Of a stretch of 64,000 nt of DNA, positions 11,006-21,436 are shown one piece after another. Numbering within the stretch: the first letter of the stretch is position 1; the number at the start of each line of letters is the position of its first letter. The DNA is taken from assembly GCA_963556195.1 (NCBI GenBank), contig OY744522.1:37566518-37630517 (forward strand), read 5' to 3'. Below the pieces are notes generated by a model. It had not been told where the DNA came from. It saw only the letters and a program-made list of their open reading frames with translations, and made no database searches. Made by a program: the position numbers and the translations under genes. Origin of the DNA: Sepiola atlantica (taxonomy: Eukaryota > Mollusca > Cephalopoda > Sepiida > Sepiolidae).

Positions 11006-11075
11006 GAAGAGAAGGATGAAGGTAATCCGACGTGATGGGAAAATGAAAAAGGAAAACCAAAAAATGGATGTTTTT

Positions 11076-11130
11076 TATGTGTACATCAACGTTTCGTCTT
11101 TATTTATAAGACTTCATCAGGATGATAAAA
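11076..11130 (-). ncRNA. degenerate hammerhead-ribozyme-like motif
   Basis: On the minus strand CTGATGA (11120-11114) is followed by an arm GTCTT, loop, AAGAC, and then GAAAC (11095-11091). This is the order of the hammerhead core. Beyond it ACG TTGA TGT can form a short helix III followed by an A at the cleavage position. Helix I is broken next to the core although TTTTAT and ATAAAA could pair further out. It is probably a decayed relative of the better motifs at 41.7-42.4 kb. Confidence 0.4.
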
Positions 11131-11150
11131 TATATATATATATATATATA

Positions 11151-11348
11151 TATATGTGATTTTATGAAGGCTTACCAAAGCATTCCTTTCAGGACACCAA
11201 TGATCACCATTAAAGATATTTTTTCTTACAAATACTATTTATTCAAATTAATTTGAATAAATAGTATTTGTAAGAAAAAATATCTTTAATGGTGATCATT
11301 GGTGTCCTGAAAGGAATGCTTTGGTAAGCCTTCATAAAATCACATATA
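11151..11348. repeat. perfect zero-spacer palindrome, 198 bp
   Basis: The two arms of 99 bp are exact reverse complements about a centre at 11249/11250 (TTCAAATT|AATTTGAA). Left and right ends run into TA-rich sequence. No coding potential. It could be a foldback element, a recent inverted duplication or an assembly artefact. Confidence 0.95.
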
Positions 11349-11448
11349 AATGCTCTGTACTCTGTAATCGAGTATCATCGAGCTTGTTTTTTATTGGAAC
11401 AACCCCGGTCTTCACTGAATGATCTATTTTATAAGTGAAAAATCTAAA

Positions 11449-11450
<2 letters not shown>

Positions 11451-11492
<42 letters not shown>
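11451..11492. repeat. (TA)n microsatellite
   Basis: About 21 TA units. Confidence 0.95.
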
Positions 11493-11494
<2 letters not shown>

Positions 11495-11896
11495 ATTCAC
11501 TCAAAAACTAATGCACTTATCATTATTGTTAGGGTGTTTTGTGATAAAGATTGATAATTTAGATTATCCAAATAATACAAAATATCATTATGAATTATAG
11601 AATATATATCCTAGGCAACACGGTGAGAGATGCGGGCACGTTATTTTTTATATCAACTTTACTATTTAGGAGTTTTCCCTCGAAACTGTATCTTACTTTT
11701 CCGCAAAAAATAAGCGAGATACGATTTATTACCAAATGAATAACGTTTTTGTTTTATCTCTTATATATTTCTGAGAAAGTGTAGCTTAAAACGCTATACA
11801 TATTGCTTATAATACATATTGCTTATAATACATATTGCTTATAATACATATTGCTTATACCTGTCCTGGGACGGGTATTTTTCTAGTTTTCTATAA
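11493..11896 (+). mobile_element. Helitron-like element, divergent copy
   Basis: The left part (AGGATTCACTCAAAAACTAA, then CATTATGAATTATAGAA) matches the 5' region of the family, and the right end has ACCTGTCC TG GGACGGGT, a hairpin, followed by ATTTTTCTAGT. The middle differs from the other copies and holds a short tandem (AATACATATTGCTTAT repeated about four times at 11800-11860). Confidence 0.5.
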
Positions 11897-12296
11897 ATTT
11901 CAATGAATAAAAAAAAAAAGCTTTATTGTCAAGTCTTATGAAAAGTTGTCGGTTGCTTGTGAAAATTGTCTCGAAAAAATTTCCTAACACATGGGTTAGA
12001 TTGACTCAAGAGTTTTGACGTTATTTAAAGAATAAGATTTTCTACCGTAGAAAAGGCGTGGCAGAGATGGATGGGAAATACGATTATTAGACTGGGGTGT
12101 GGAGATGGATTCATTTAAATGGAAAACTGTAAAATTTGATATTTGAAATTGAATTAAATATTTTGTAACGTCGACCCCTTAACTTTTTACACACAACTCT
12201 TGCACATATAAAGTGCGTCTAGATATTATAGGCAAATCATAAAACATCAAGTATTTTTTAAATAATCAAAAAAAATTCTATAAATGTTTATTTTGC
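11897..12296. other. unannotated AT-rich DNA
   Basis: I see no supported feature here. Confidence 0.5.
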
Positions 12297-12645
12297 TCTC
12301 TCTTGGCCTTTTGGCTAAGATCAAAGTGTAGTATCTGTTCCGATGGATACTGCACCCCATAGACTGGTATTGTCTTGGCCTTCGAGGCTTGATTTACGCC
12401 GGTCTATGGGTCTGTCCTGTGCAGTTCTAGGAGGTCCACCCTCCCAGGCTTCGCCTCCTCTCTTTGGGGAGGAGTAAGTTTATTCCTTACTGCCTGAGGC
12501 GCCCCTACCGGGGAATGCCGACGGGGCTACCCAGGCAATTTTTGAACCCCACTTTCCCTGACCCGACCGTGGGTCACATCTTACTTGTGGGAGTAAGATA
12601 AAAACTGGTCTTGTGCCTAACTCCTGGAGAGGAGTAAATCAATAT
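12297..12645 (+). mobile_element. U2-head SINE, full-length copy
   Basis: The first 40 bases (TCTTGGCCTTTTGGCTAAGA, then TCAAAGTGTAGTATCTGTTC) match the 5' end of metazoan U2 snRNA with about one substitution and one extra base. After that the sequence leaves U2 and continues with a body shared by all copies: GGATACTGCACCCCATAGAC, TGTGCAGTTCTAGGAGGTCC, GGCGCCCCTACCGGGGAATG, and a tail ending GGAGTAAATCAATA. The same body occurs in at least ten more places in this window on both strands, so this is a SINE family and not a U2 gene. Confidence 0.85.
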
Positions 12646-12944
12646 TCTATAGAAGACGCAAAGTGAAAGCTTATTGTTGTACTTTGAAAAATATTATCTG
12701 ATTGATAAAATAAACAAACTTTATTGGCAATATTTTATTTGCAAGTACATGTGATGTACAATAAACTTTACTTATTTCTTGATTTTGAAACAATATATAA
12801 ATGTAAAAGAATATACATAGCAAAGTTCACGCTTTTGCACAACAAGAATATAACAAAATTGAGATTGAACGAAAACGAAAGACAAATTAACAGAAGTACA
12901 AAGGAAAGTGCACTAATGCTCCTGTCTTTTCAATTACTTTTAAC

Positions 12945-13900
12945 ACTTAGTTATCGACAGCTAATGTTAGATTTGCTATTGTAGAAACTGATAGGTTATT
13001 TGCAGCAATTTTACTCCTTGCTAGACTTCATGGTTCATGTTCAACTGTCTACCATTGGAATAAAAAATATCTCCCTTAAGGGTACTCCACAGGTTGTCAA
13101 TTGGATTTAAGTCACAGCTATCCCCATCAAATCCCTTTTCTTATAACTATGTTTTGGTTAACTTTGAAGCGTGGCTTGGCACGTTTTCCGGCATGAATAT
13201 AAACGATTTAAGTTTTGATAAAGGTTGGTTATCCAACCACTCAAAGAGATCTTTCTCGAGGAAATCACAGTAACTTTAGAGTTGATTTTCACTCCGTCCT
13301 CGAATTTGAAAGTACCCACAAGATGACTGCCAACAATAGCAGCCCATATCATGACCTCACCCCACATTGTTACTGTCTAAATAAATGTCTTAAATCACGT
13401 CGCTTACATGACCAACCATAACCAACCTCATGTCCATCCATTAGGTTCATCAAGGGTGAACCTGGACTCGTCTGCGAACAAGACTTTCCTGAAATAAGTT
13501 TTCATACATTTCGTAGCCCAGTAAACTTTCTGTTTCTTAGTTAATGAGGGGTTCTTGGTTCGATTCCTTACATCAGCAAACTTTTTCAAAATTGTTTGCA
13601 TCTTGGTTCTCTTGGAACCATAGAAGCTTCAGCGGCCCAAAGTATGAATGAACTACTGGCAAGCGAATTTCTAATAAATTCTCATCGGATATGTGATAGA
13701 ATTCTATTTGTTAGAGTCCTGTATTAAGTTTAAGATTTCTTTATTCGCGGTTGAATTCCATTCTGACAAACTTCCTGATTGTTCAATTTTCCCTTTGTAG
13801 ATCCTTTGTAATTTGAAGGGAAGATTTTAGTAATTTCCTTTATTTTTTCATCGCGTTTTAGTTCTTTTTTTGTTAGCCATTAAGTTTAATTTTTGCACTT
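12945..13900 (-). pseudogene. Tc3/Tc1-like transposase, broken
   Basis: On the minus strand the frame starts near 13880 (MANKKRTKTR) and passes through NRTKNPSLTKKQKVYWA, then KVLFADESRFTLDEPNGW, which holds the first catalytic Asp region (DES). The next parts are VMIWAAIVGSHLVGTF, then SKLKSFIFMPENVPSHASKL (second catalytic region, with the usual QDNAPSH changed to PENVPSH) and DLNPIDNLWSTLKGDI with the third region. Several frameshifts and stops interrupt it, for example near 13140 and 13420. The loss of the second Asp and the breaks mean it is inactive. I could not find its terminal repeats. Confidence 0.8.
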
Positions 13901-14081
13901 GCAAATTATCTCTAGACACTAAAAAATGCACTATCTACAAAAGTTTATTAAATTTCTGTCCGAAATAAAAAATTCAGGGTCATTTTTTAAAGTTACAACA
14001 AAAATACATACTAGAAACATGTTACATCATTAGGTGTCATATATAAACAGTATACTATTAAATAAATACTAAGAGAATACT

Positions 14082-14452
14082 CGTCCCAGGACAGGTAAAT
14101 ATATTGTCCGAACAGAACGGTTGTGCACCATTTTTATGTCCCCTTACGAAGATTAAAATCAAAATATAATCATACTAAAACTTATGTCTTGAATTCTTAT
14201 TTCAATTTTGATCAAAATCGATTATATGATTTTAATTCTAGAAAATGTCTTAAATTTTAAGAAAGTATTCAAGATCAGGGAATCCTGCTTAATTCGTATT
14301 TAATTCTTACAGATCAAATTTAATGCAAATCTGAAATATTTGAATGTTGAAATGTGCCAATATAATGCCCCTTAAAACCCTTTAAGATACTCCAAAGAAA
14401 CTGAAACCTCGAGAATATTTATTAACTGATGTCTAATACCTAATTGTAGCTT
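14082..14452 (-). mobile_element. Helitron-like element, 5'-truncated copy
   Basis: The minus strand carries the 3' half of the family: GATTTTGATCAAAATTG, CATAAGTTTTAG, TTAATCTTCGTAAGGGG, GTGCACAACCGTTCTGTTCG and the terminal hairpin word CCTGTCCTGGGACGAG near 14085. The CTAGT end is mutated. The 5' half is missing at the border with the Tc1-type element. Confidence 0.6.
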
Positions 14453-14546
14453 TGGTATTTTTCCATTTGATGACGTTCAAAATATTTCTTTACTTCCTTT
14501 TTTCTAATAATTTGTTGTCTATTTTTCCTATATAAATAAGTACATA

Positions 14547-15363
14547 CACTCCTGATCAAAAATTTAAGACCACTTGAAAATATTTTAAAAGAAACCTGTT
14601 TTGTAAGGGTAGATTTAAAACTCCCCCCCCCCACTTAAGGTCACCAACACTACAATCTAAAAGGTTATGGAAACAAAAAGCTACATTCAAAATATTTGAT
14701 TCAGAAATTTTCATTTTTATAAAATCAGGCATTTTACACTTGATCAAAATTATAAGACCAGGGGTATAATTGTTAGATCTATGGTAATTCCAATGGTTAC
14801 TGGACTGCAATCAGCATCTGTGACTGCCTTAATTTGACTAGAAGAAAGTCCACTGTCTTTAACAACAACACGTCTTATTCTCCTACTCAATGCAGGAGAA
14901 TTTCTGGAGGCCTACTAGTCGATTTTGCTTTTCCATAATTCTCACTGTTCTTTAAAAAGTTGTGAATCACAGTTTTACTGCAATTTACCTTAACTGCGAT
15001 CGCCCACTGTGACAAACCTTGGTTATGGAAATCTAGAATTCGAGCACGCTCAACTTCGGTTAGTTTGCTTGCTTTAGGCATGGTGACATTTTTACGCAGC
15101 GATTGCTAATCTCTAACTGAACTAAAAACATTGGAATACCCATAGATCTAACAATTTATACCCCTGGCCTTATAATTTTGCTCACGTGTAAAATGCTTTA
15201 TTTTATAAAGATGTAAATTTCTGAATAAAATGTTTGGAATGTAGCTTTTTGTTTCCATTAATTGTAGTATTGGTAACCTTAAGTGGGATGAGTTTAAAAT
15301 CTATCCTAAAAAAGTTAAAAAAAAAAAGATTTTCAAGTGGTCTTTAATGTTTGATCAGGAGTG
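14547..15363 (-). mobile_element. Tc1-type transposon with long IR/DR ends
   Basis: The ends CACTCCTGATCAAA (14547) and TTTGATCAGGAGTG (ending 15363) are inverted repeats. The similarity continues inward for about 250 bp in each arm (14547-14800 and 15115-15363), including a second inner motif CTTGATCAAAATTATAAGACCAGG. Each arm thus has an outer and an inner GATCAAAA...TAAGACCA word, the inverted-repeat/direct-repeat layout of some Tc1 elements in which these words are transposase binding sites. TA borders the left end. The centre keeps only the first third of a transposase on the minus strand, so the copy is non-autonomous. Confidence 0.8.
14790..15081 (-). pseudogene. Tc1 transposase N-terminal domain, truncated
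   Basis: The frame starts at 15081 with MPKASKLTEVERARILDFHN and continues QGLSQWAIAVKVNCSKTVIH, a paired-like helix-turn-helix that binds the transposon ends. A frameshift near 14900 leads into a frame reading NSPALSRRIRRVVVKDSG and SSSQIKAVTDADCSP, the usual second helix-turn-helix region. The catalytic domain is wholly absent because the coding part joins the left inverted arm directly. Confidence 0.8.
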
Positions 15364-15372
15364 CATATATAA

Positions 15373-15377
<5 letters not shown>

Positions 15378-15421
<44 letters not shown>
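15378..15421. repeat. (TA)n microsatellite
   Basis: About 22 TA units just outside the Tc1-type element. Confidence 0.95.
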
Positions 15422-15423
<2 letters not shown>

Positions 15424-15830
15424 GTACTTATACATAAAAAACAATTGCTATATTTATGAACGCACAATTTACAAAAAAATCTTGCAAAAACAGTTCCATT
15501 AATAACAACAACACATATCAATTTTCATTTTCTAAATTCGCTTTGCAAAGTCAGATATATTTCTTTTATATTACGTATTACAAGAAGAGGTGGCGAGCAA
15601 CAACAACAAACACTTTTACATACATATATTTAAAAACATGCAATGCCACGTTCGCTAACTGAAACGACACAATTTGACTACATAAAACAAAACAAACACA
15701 AGATAAAACCAATAAGACTGGTCAACAACGCTACTTTAAAAACAAACCAATCTAATTATTACGTATGTTTTTCTATTTATGGATTGACAACATGACCAAG
15801 CACAATACTTAACGTGTCGTTCACACATAC
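15422..15830. other. unannotated AT-rich DNA
   Basis: Short ORFs of biased composition only. I see no supported feature. Confidence 0.5.
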
Positions 15831-15966
15831 AGAGAGAGGGAGAGAGAGAGAGAGAGAGAGAGAAAGAGGGAGGGAGCAATAAAGAGAGAGAGAGAGCGAT
15901 AAAGAGAGAGAGAAAGAGAGAGAGAGAAAGAGAAAGAGGGAGGGAGCAATAAAGAGAGAGGGAGCG

Positions 15967-16006
<40 letters not shown>

Positions 16007-16047
16007 GGAAAGAGAGAGAAAGCGAGGGAGAGAAAGCGAGAGAGAGG
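15831..16047. repeat. (GA)n-rich purine tract
   Basis: GA repeats with interspersed GGGAGG, GCAATAAA and GCGATAAA words. The segment AGGGAGGGAGCAATAAAGAG occurs twice (15867 and 15936), showing internal duplication. Confidence 0.9.
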
Positions 16048-16149
16048 TTTTCTTATTCTTACCGTAGCATATACTACATGTCCCGACGAATAAATTAATA
16101 AGAATTGGGTTAAACTAATTCAGTTTTTTTAAAAACTAAAATTAAAATA

Positions 16150-16494
16150 TCATGGGATGCGACTTGTGTAGACACTTTGGCGCCCTCGTCAGTGATAGAA
16201 TCGGCAACAAACCCTGGACATGCAGCAGCGTTAGCAGAGAGCAGCAAGCGGTCAAAATATGACGATCTCAAGAGATTTATATTTCAACCAATCGCTGCGG
16301 AGACGAGTGATGTAATTGGCTTTGCCACGCGCGACTTCCTCGACAGCCTTTGTCTATTAATGACGCGCAACACCGGATACAATCCCGAATTGCCTTCGCT
16401 GTACGAGCGCTTTTCTATCGCCATTATTCGTGGAAAGGCATTGAGTCTGCTCTCGGCCTGCCAAGCCAGCCGGACATTTGAAGAAAACTATTGA
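16150..16494 (+). pseudogene. LINE ORF2 C-terminal tail
   Basis: The open frame passes VDTLAPSSVIESATNPGHAA, then KYDDLKRFIFQPIAAETSDV and SLYERFSIAIIRGKALSLLS, and stops at 16492. Tails of this form (VDTLA, KY..L, F.PIA.ET, L..R.S.AI.RGNA) close the reverse transcriptase ORF of a LINE family widespread in invertebrates. Nothing upstream in the window continues the ORF, so this is a 5'-truncated copy. It reads open for 115 codons and may be fairly young. Confidence 0.65.
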
Positions 16495-16559
16495 ATGTGA
16501 TACGATTATATATAAGGAATCGGGATTTCTTGCTACTGAACTAAACAATGTCCAAGTGA

Positions 16560-16925
16560 CGAATAAAGGATTTATTAATTAATATTTTTAGCATATTAAA
16601 TTTAGCGAATTGTAAAAATATCATGATAAATGAGGTTGTTTAATTCTTTTCAAATTTATCTTCAATAATAAACGCAGTAGAGCTGCATTTATTATAAGAG
16701 CAAGGGAGTTAACTCTCCCTCTGTACACCGAGGCCGTAAATTAATAATATACATGTCCAGATATGCACCGGAAAAATATGAGAATAGTACATTCGCTGAG
16801 CTAACATGTATCATGACTCCGAACGTTACAAAATGGCGGAAAAAATTACATAAGAAATAGCAACAAAATGTGTTTCGAATATAAATTAATAACTTGTCTT
16901 TAAATTTATTTTTGTTTAGAAAAAA
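16560..16925. other. unannotated AT-rich DNA
   Basis: I see no coding frame or defined repeat. Confidence 0.5.
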
Positions 16926-16929
16926 TTAA

Positions 16930-17658
16930 GGTACTGATATCGATCCTGACCCAGTTTTGTGAGGTACGACTCGAAAGCGTTCGGCTGTCCTACGCAAACG
17001 CCCGAGAGTTTACGAGCCGATTTGTACCAGACGACATTTTTGATACGGTGCTGCGTCCTATGATAATAATGTTTTGCTTGTTTTTTGTTTTTTTGTTTTT
17101 TTGTTAGGGTTAGGGTTTAAGGTTAGGGTTAGGGTTAAGGTTAGGGTTTAGGTTTAGAGGTTAGGGTTAGGGTTAAAAATATTTATTTGATAACAGTAAT
17201 TTGGCTCTGTTTTGCTTGTTTTATTTGTTTTGTTTAAAAAATTTCTTGCAACTATAACTAAAAATTATAGGACGCAGCAACGTATCAAAATAATAAAAAA
17301 ATTATTTGATAACAGTAATTTCGCTCTGTTTTGCTTGTTTTATTTGTTTTGTTATTTAAAAAAATTCTTGCAAATATAACTAAAAATTATAGGACGCAGC
17401 AATGTATCAAAATAATAAAAAAAAAATTTATTTGATAACAGTAACTTCGCTATGTTTTGCTTGTTTTTTTTGTTGTTTTTTTTTTGTTTCTTTTAGAAAA
17501 TTTCTTGAAAATATAACTTACAATCACAGGACGCAGCACCGTATCAAAATTGTCGTCTGGTACCATTCGGCTCGTCAACACTCGGACGCTTGCGTAGGAC
17601 AGCCGAACGCTTCCGAGTCGAACCTCACGAAAACTGGGTCAGGATCGATATCAGTACC
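16930..17658. mobile_element. foldback/MITE element with telomere-like core, copy 1
   Basis: The ends GGTACTGATATCGATCCTGA and TCAGGATCGATATCAGTACC are inverted repeats that extend about 130 bp inward, including CGTTCGGCTGTCCTACGCAA and ACGACATTTTTGATACGGTG on the left with their complements on the right. The interior has TTAGGG-type repeats (17105-17176) and three to four tandem units of about 125 bp that begin ATTTGATAACAGTAATTT. No transposase. The direct flanks are similar but do not give a clean target duplication. Confidence 0.85.
17105..17176 (+). repeat. degenerate (TTAGGG)n tract
   Basis: About twelve TTAGGG-like units with TTTAGG and TTAAGG variants, inside a foldback element. It is not a chromosome end because unique-looking DNA continues on both sides. 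Confidence 0.9.
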
Positions 17659-17669
17659 AAAATATTAAG

Positions 17670-18123
17670 TACGAATCATCAAAAGTGATCATTCGTACTT
17701 AATTTTCTATTATTTTTTATGGCGAGGTCTCTTTTCTCATTTCTGTTTCGTTTTTCCTTCTCATGTCGGAATAAAATAGTGTCATGGCCGTTATTGTCGA
17801 CTTTCTTAAACAAAAACCTCGTTACTTTGGCCACGCAGGTAAAGGCATTGGATTAAATGACTCATCTTTATTATGTTGTTCTTTGCATTTGTATATATTA
17901 ACGAAATAACACATAAATCGTTCATTTAATTAAATAAATACAATAAAAATATTTGTTTATTTATTTAAAAAGAAATGACTACGCATAACGCCAGAATTAA
18001 TAGAATTAGCGGAATACTTATTTTCTTATTCTGTTACATTCGGTCAGCAACTAATATTTATAGTTTAAAATTTCAAACATTTCAAATACTATGTCCTTTA
18101 CTCATCTATTTTGAGTCGTATTT
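17670..18123. other. insertion site region, paralogous to 19230-19415
   Basis: The stretch 17985-18123 (AGAATTAATAGAATTAGCGG through TTTTGAGTCGTATTT) is similar to 19303-19415. In that second copy no foldback element follows. A near-palindrome around 17668-17702 (AAGTACGAATCATC ... GATCATTCGTACTT) is also seen. Confidence 0.6.
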
Positions 18124-18833
18124 GGTTACTGATATCGATCCTGACACAGCTTTCGTAACGTTCGACTCGGAATTGTTCGGCTGTCCTACGCAAACGCCCG
18201 AGTGTTGACGAGCCGAAGTAGCGAGCAGCCGATAACTTTGTTACAAAGTGAAAATAAGTGCTTTCGAAGACGGATTTTTTGTCAGGAAGTTTTTTTGAAG
18301 AAAATAAACCCAAAATGAATTACGAACAGCTTTGCACTGCAGTATCATCGCGAGCAAGTAAAAATAAATAATAAAATTAAAAAAATATGTCGTGATAAAA
18401 GTAATTTTGGTACGTTTTTTTTTTTTTGTTTCTTCAAAAAAATTCCTTGTAAATAAAAATACAGTATTCATTTTATAACAGTAACCTCGCTATGTTTTTT
18501 TCCCTGTTGTTTCTTTCAAAAAAAATAATGAAAATATGTTTAATTTTCTTTGTTGTTTCTTAAAAAAAATCCTAACCCTAACCCTAACCCTAACCCTAAA
18601 CCTAATCCTAACCCTAAACCCTAACCCTAAACCCTAACCGTAACCCTAACCCTAACCCTAACAAAAAAAAACAACAAAAAATAAGCAAAACACTATTATC
18701 ATAGGACGCAGCACCGTATCAAAATTGTCGTCTGGTACAAATCGGCTTCTCAACTCTCGGGCGTTTGCGTAGAACAGCCGAACGCTTCCGAGTCGAACGT
18801 CACGAAAGCTGGTTCAGGATCGATATCAGCACC
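18124..18833. mobile_element. foldback/MITE element with telomere-like core, copy 2
   Basis: Ends GGTTACTGATATCGATCCTG and CAGGATCGATATCAGCACC match copy 1 and are inverted to each other over about 95-125 bp. The element is bounded by an 8-bp direct repeat TCGTATTT at 18116-18123 and 18834-18841. The core holds CCCTAA-type repeats (18570-18662), in the opposite orientation to copy 1. An 8-bp target duplication would fit hAT-type mobilisation; long arms would also fit Mutator-type elements. Confidence 0.85.
18570..18662 (-). repeat. degenerate (CCCTAA)n tract
   Basis: About fifteen CCCTAA-like units inside the second foldback element. Confidence 0.9.
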
Positions 18834-18841
18834 TCGTATTT

Positions 18842-19995
18842 GTAACCTTACTACAAAATGGTTGTGTCCAGGTCCAATGTTAACAAGTTGTTGTTGAACC
18901 GTCCTCATAAGTAATCAGATTAACCCAGATCCAATCCATTATCTGCAGTCCAGTCCTCACAGGGTTGTCTCACCCTCCACATGACAAACTCAATAACCCT
19001 TATCCTCGAATAGCTTTTTTGCCTTGATAAACAGAAACTCGTTAGTACGTAAAAAAGTTTGCATAAATACATTTATTAACCTTGATGTATATTTCTTCAA
19101 TTTTTAAAAAAAATTTATAAGGGGAGTACATGGTGTATTTAGGGTTAATTTAAATAACAATCAACAGTTAAACATTTCGTTCAATTAGATGAAAACATTG
19201 ATTACGCGTCGACGACGCTAACACAACGACAAGAACGGCTAGAGCTAATAGATACAATAACAAAATATTTGTCTATTAAATTACATAAATGCTTCATTAC
19301 AGAATTAATAGAATGAGCGGAATGCTTATTCTTTCATACTGTCAGCTTCGGTTAGTTTCAGAAATCCAACATTTAAAATACTTCATTATTCCTTCATCTA
19401 TATTCAGTCGTATTTGTAAAATTGGTACAATTGCCTAATCGGCATCCAAGAAAATATCCATACTTACGTCATCAATGACGAGTTTTACCGAACGCTTCCG
19501 AAACTGGCGAACGTTAACGAACTTTGCCGAACGAACTGAATGCAAAATTATTGGATTTCGCGTTTATTTTACAGAAAAAATACAATGAGAGAGCCTTGTG
19601 TTTAGCTTGTATGTATAATTGTTTTCAGGGATTTTTGTTTGTCGTTTTTTTTCTTTCTGCTTGTTTATAAGTAAAAAGAAAGGTAGTTTGTGTATTTTCT
19701 GTGTATATTTCTTTGCAAAAAGAAATGTAATGAAGGAAAATGTGTTTAGCTTATATTGATAACTGTTTTCTAGAATTGTTTTTAAGCAAATAAATTTAGT
19801 TTGTGTATATTTTTCCAATTTATGTAACGCAAGCTGGTCTGCAAACGCTCCTTTTTTTCGCGTGTGATTTCTGTTGATTTACGCAAACTGTCATGTCAAT
19901 TATGTTTTCATTTTTACTATGACCCTAGTTTAGTATGTATTTTTTTAACTGTAGTTTAGTCTATATTTTTTCCATAAGTGCACAGATGAAGCTTA
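18842..19995. other. unannotated DNA with the related empty site
   Basis: 19303-19440 resembles the left flank of the second foldback element and contains a single TCGTATTT (19408-19415), followed by GTAA as on the right flank of the filled site. The rest, with short cysteine-poor ORFs, gives nothing I recognise. A decayed word, CGAACGCTTCCG, at 19491 resembles part of the foldback arm. Confidence 0.6.
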
Positions 19996-20005
19996 ATTTG
20001 TACTT

Positions 20006-20290
20006 TACCTAACCCTAACCTTAATCTAAATCTAACCCCTAACCCTAACCCTAACTCTAACCTAAATCTAACCCCTAACCCTAACCCTAAATCTAACCCT
20101 AACCCTAACCCTAACCCTAACCCTAACTCTATCCTAAATCTAACCCTAACCCTAACCCTAACCCTAACCCTAACCCTAACTCTAACCTAAATCTAACCCC
20201 TAACCCTAACCCTAACCCCTAACCCTAACCCTAACTCTATCCTAAACCTAACAAATAACCCCTAACTAACCATAACCTTAACCAACCTAA
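20006..20290 (-). repeat. interstitial (CCCTAA)n tract, about 285 bp
   Basis: The longest telomere-like tract here. Blocks of CCCTAA are broken by CTCTAACCTAAATCTAACCC variants which recur about every 60-90 bp, so the tract has grown by larger duplications as well as by single units. No foldback arm was found at its borders. Confidence 0.9.
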
Positions 20291-21180
20291 ACACTGTGGG
20301 GCAGAGCGAAATCTGTCGGAAAAGTAAAAACAAACAAACAAAAACTTTCATTCTTTTGTGAATGGAGAAGTTTGAAAAGAGAACTTAAAATTGGGCGAAT
20401 GCATATTCACGAAATAGAAGAAGGCAAAGAACTAGAAGGAAGCGACGTAGCCGAAAGAGAAGATTGTTTGTTTTTTGAATCCGGGTAAAATTCAGAAATT
20501 TGTCTCAACATATTATCGAAAGGTTGGTATAAAAATCTCGTCTGTTATCCACAAGTTCAAAATGAAAAGTGTTAGACGAACTATAGTTAGAAATGAATCA
20601 TTTTATTAAAATAAAGGCGCCTGGTAAGAAAACATTAAGCGATTCGGCTTTCTCCGTTCATAGTCGGAACTGACTACGTCACGCATGCGCATCTCTAGAT
20701 GTCTTTTAGGTAAAAGCGTCGTAAAGTTATCGAAATAATAGATAATTTGTACATTTAATTAAATAAATAAAATAATCAACGTTGCTATTTATTTCTACAA
20801 AGGAAAATACACATTTGAAGATATAAAGAACTAAAAACATTTACCAAAATGACCATAGTCGGCATTAAATAACCCGAAAAGGATTGATATGCCGTAAAAC
20901 AGAACAACTAAACTAAACCAATCATGTGACAATGAACAAATGAATAAAAGGCTGGAGAAAAGAAAATAATTTAAAAATAAACCGGAAACGCTATATATGA
21001 AGTCGTTTAACGTTAAAACAACAAACCGATGCAGTTCCAAAAGAACGTTTACAATTTAAATTTATGGAAAATTCGATTAAGTTTATTGATTTTTACAACA
21101 CTAAAAAAATATTATTAGAAAGGTTGAAAAAAAAAGGTATAATCAAGCAATAGGATTCTGTGATGTTTTACAACGTTTGC
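20291..21180. other. unannotated AT-rich DNA
   Basis: No coding frame of note. The segment AATGACCATAGTCGGCATTA at 20848 and the following AAATAACCCGAAAAGGATT resemble 46166-46206, so a dispersed repeat runs through here. Confidence 0.4.
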
Positions 21181-21187
21181 TTATAAT

Positions 21188-21188
<1 letters not shown>

Positions 21189-21251
<63 letters not shown>
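21189..21251. repeat. (AC)n-(TA)n compound microsatellite
   Basis: About seven AC units pass into about 23 TA units. Confidence 0.95.
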
Positions 21252-21254
<3 letters not shown>

Positions 21255-21281
21255 GTGTATTTAGGCAGCATATTTTCATTC

Positions 21282-21436
21282 AGGCAAACATTATTAAATA
21301 ACACGGAGTGGTTTTGTTTGATGCGACTTTTTAAAAATTAAATTTTTATTTTTTTATTTAGGCAAACAATAATGTTTGCCTAAATAAAAAAAAGTCGCAT
21401 CAAACAAAACCACTCCATGTTATTTAATAATGTTTG

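Noticed and set aside
12297..12645. Functional U2 snRNA gene
   Set aside because: Only the first 40 or so bases match U2; the branch-site loop region is followed by unrelated sequence, with no Sm site and no U2 3' domain.
17105..20290. Chromosome end (true telomere)
   Set aside because: The TTAGGG tracts are short, degenerate, in both orientations and embedded in foldback elements or flanked by other DNA.
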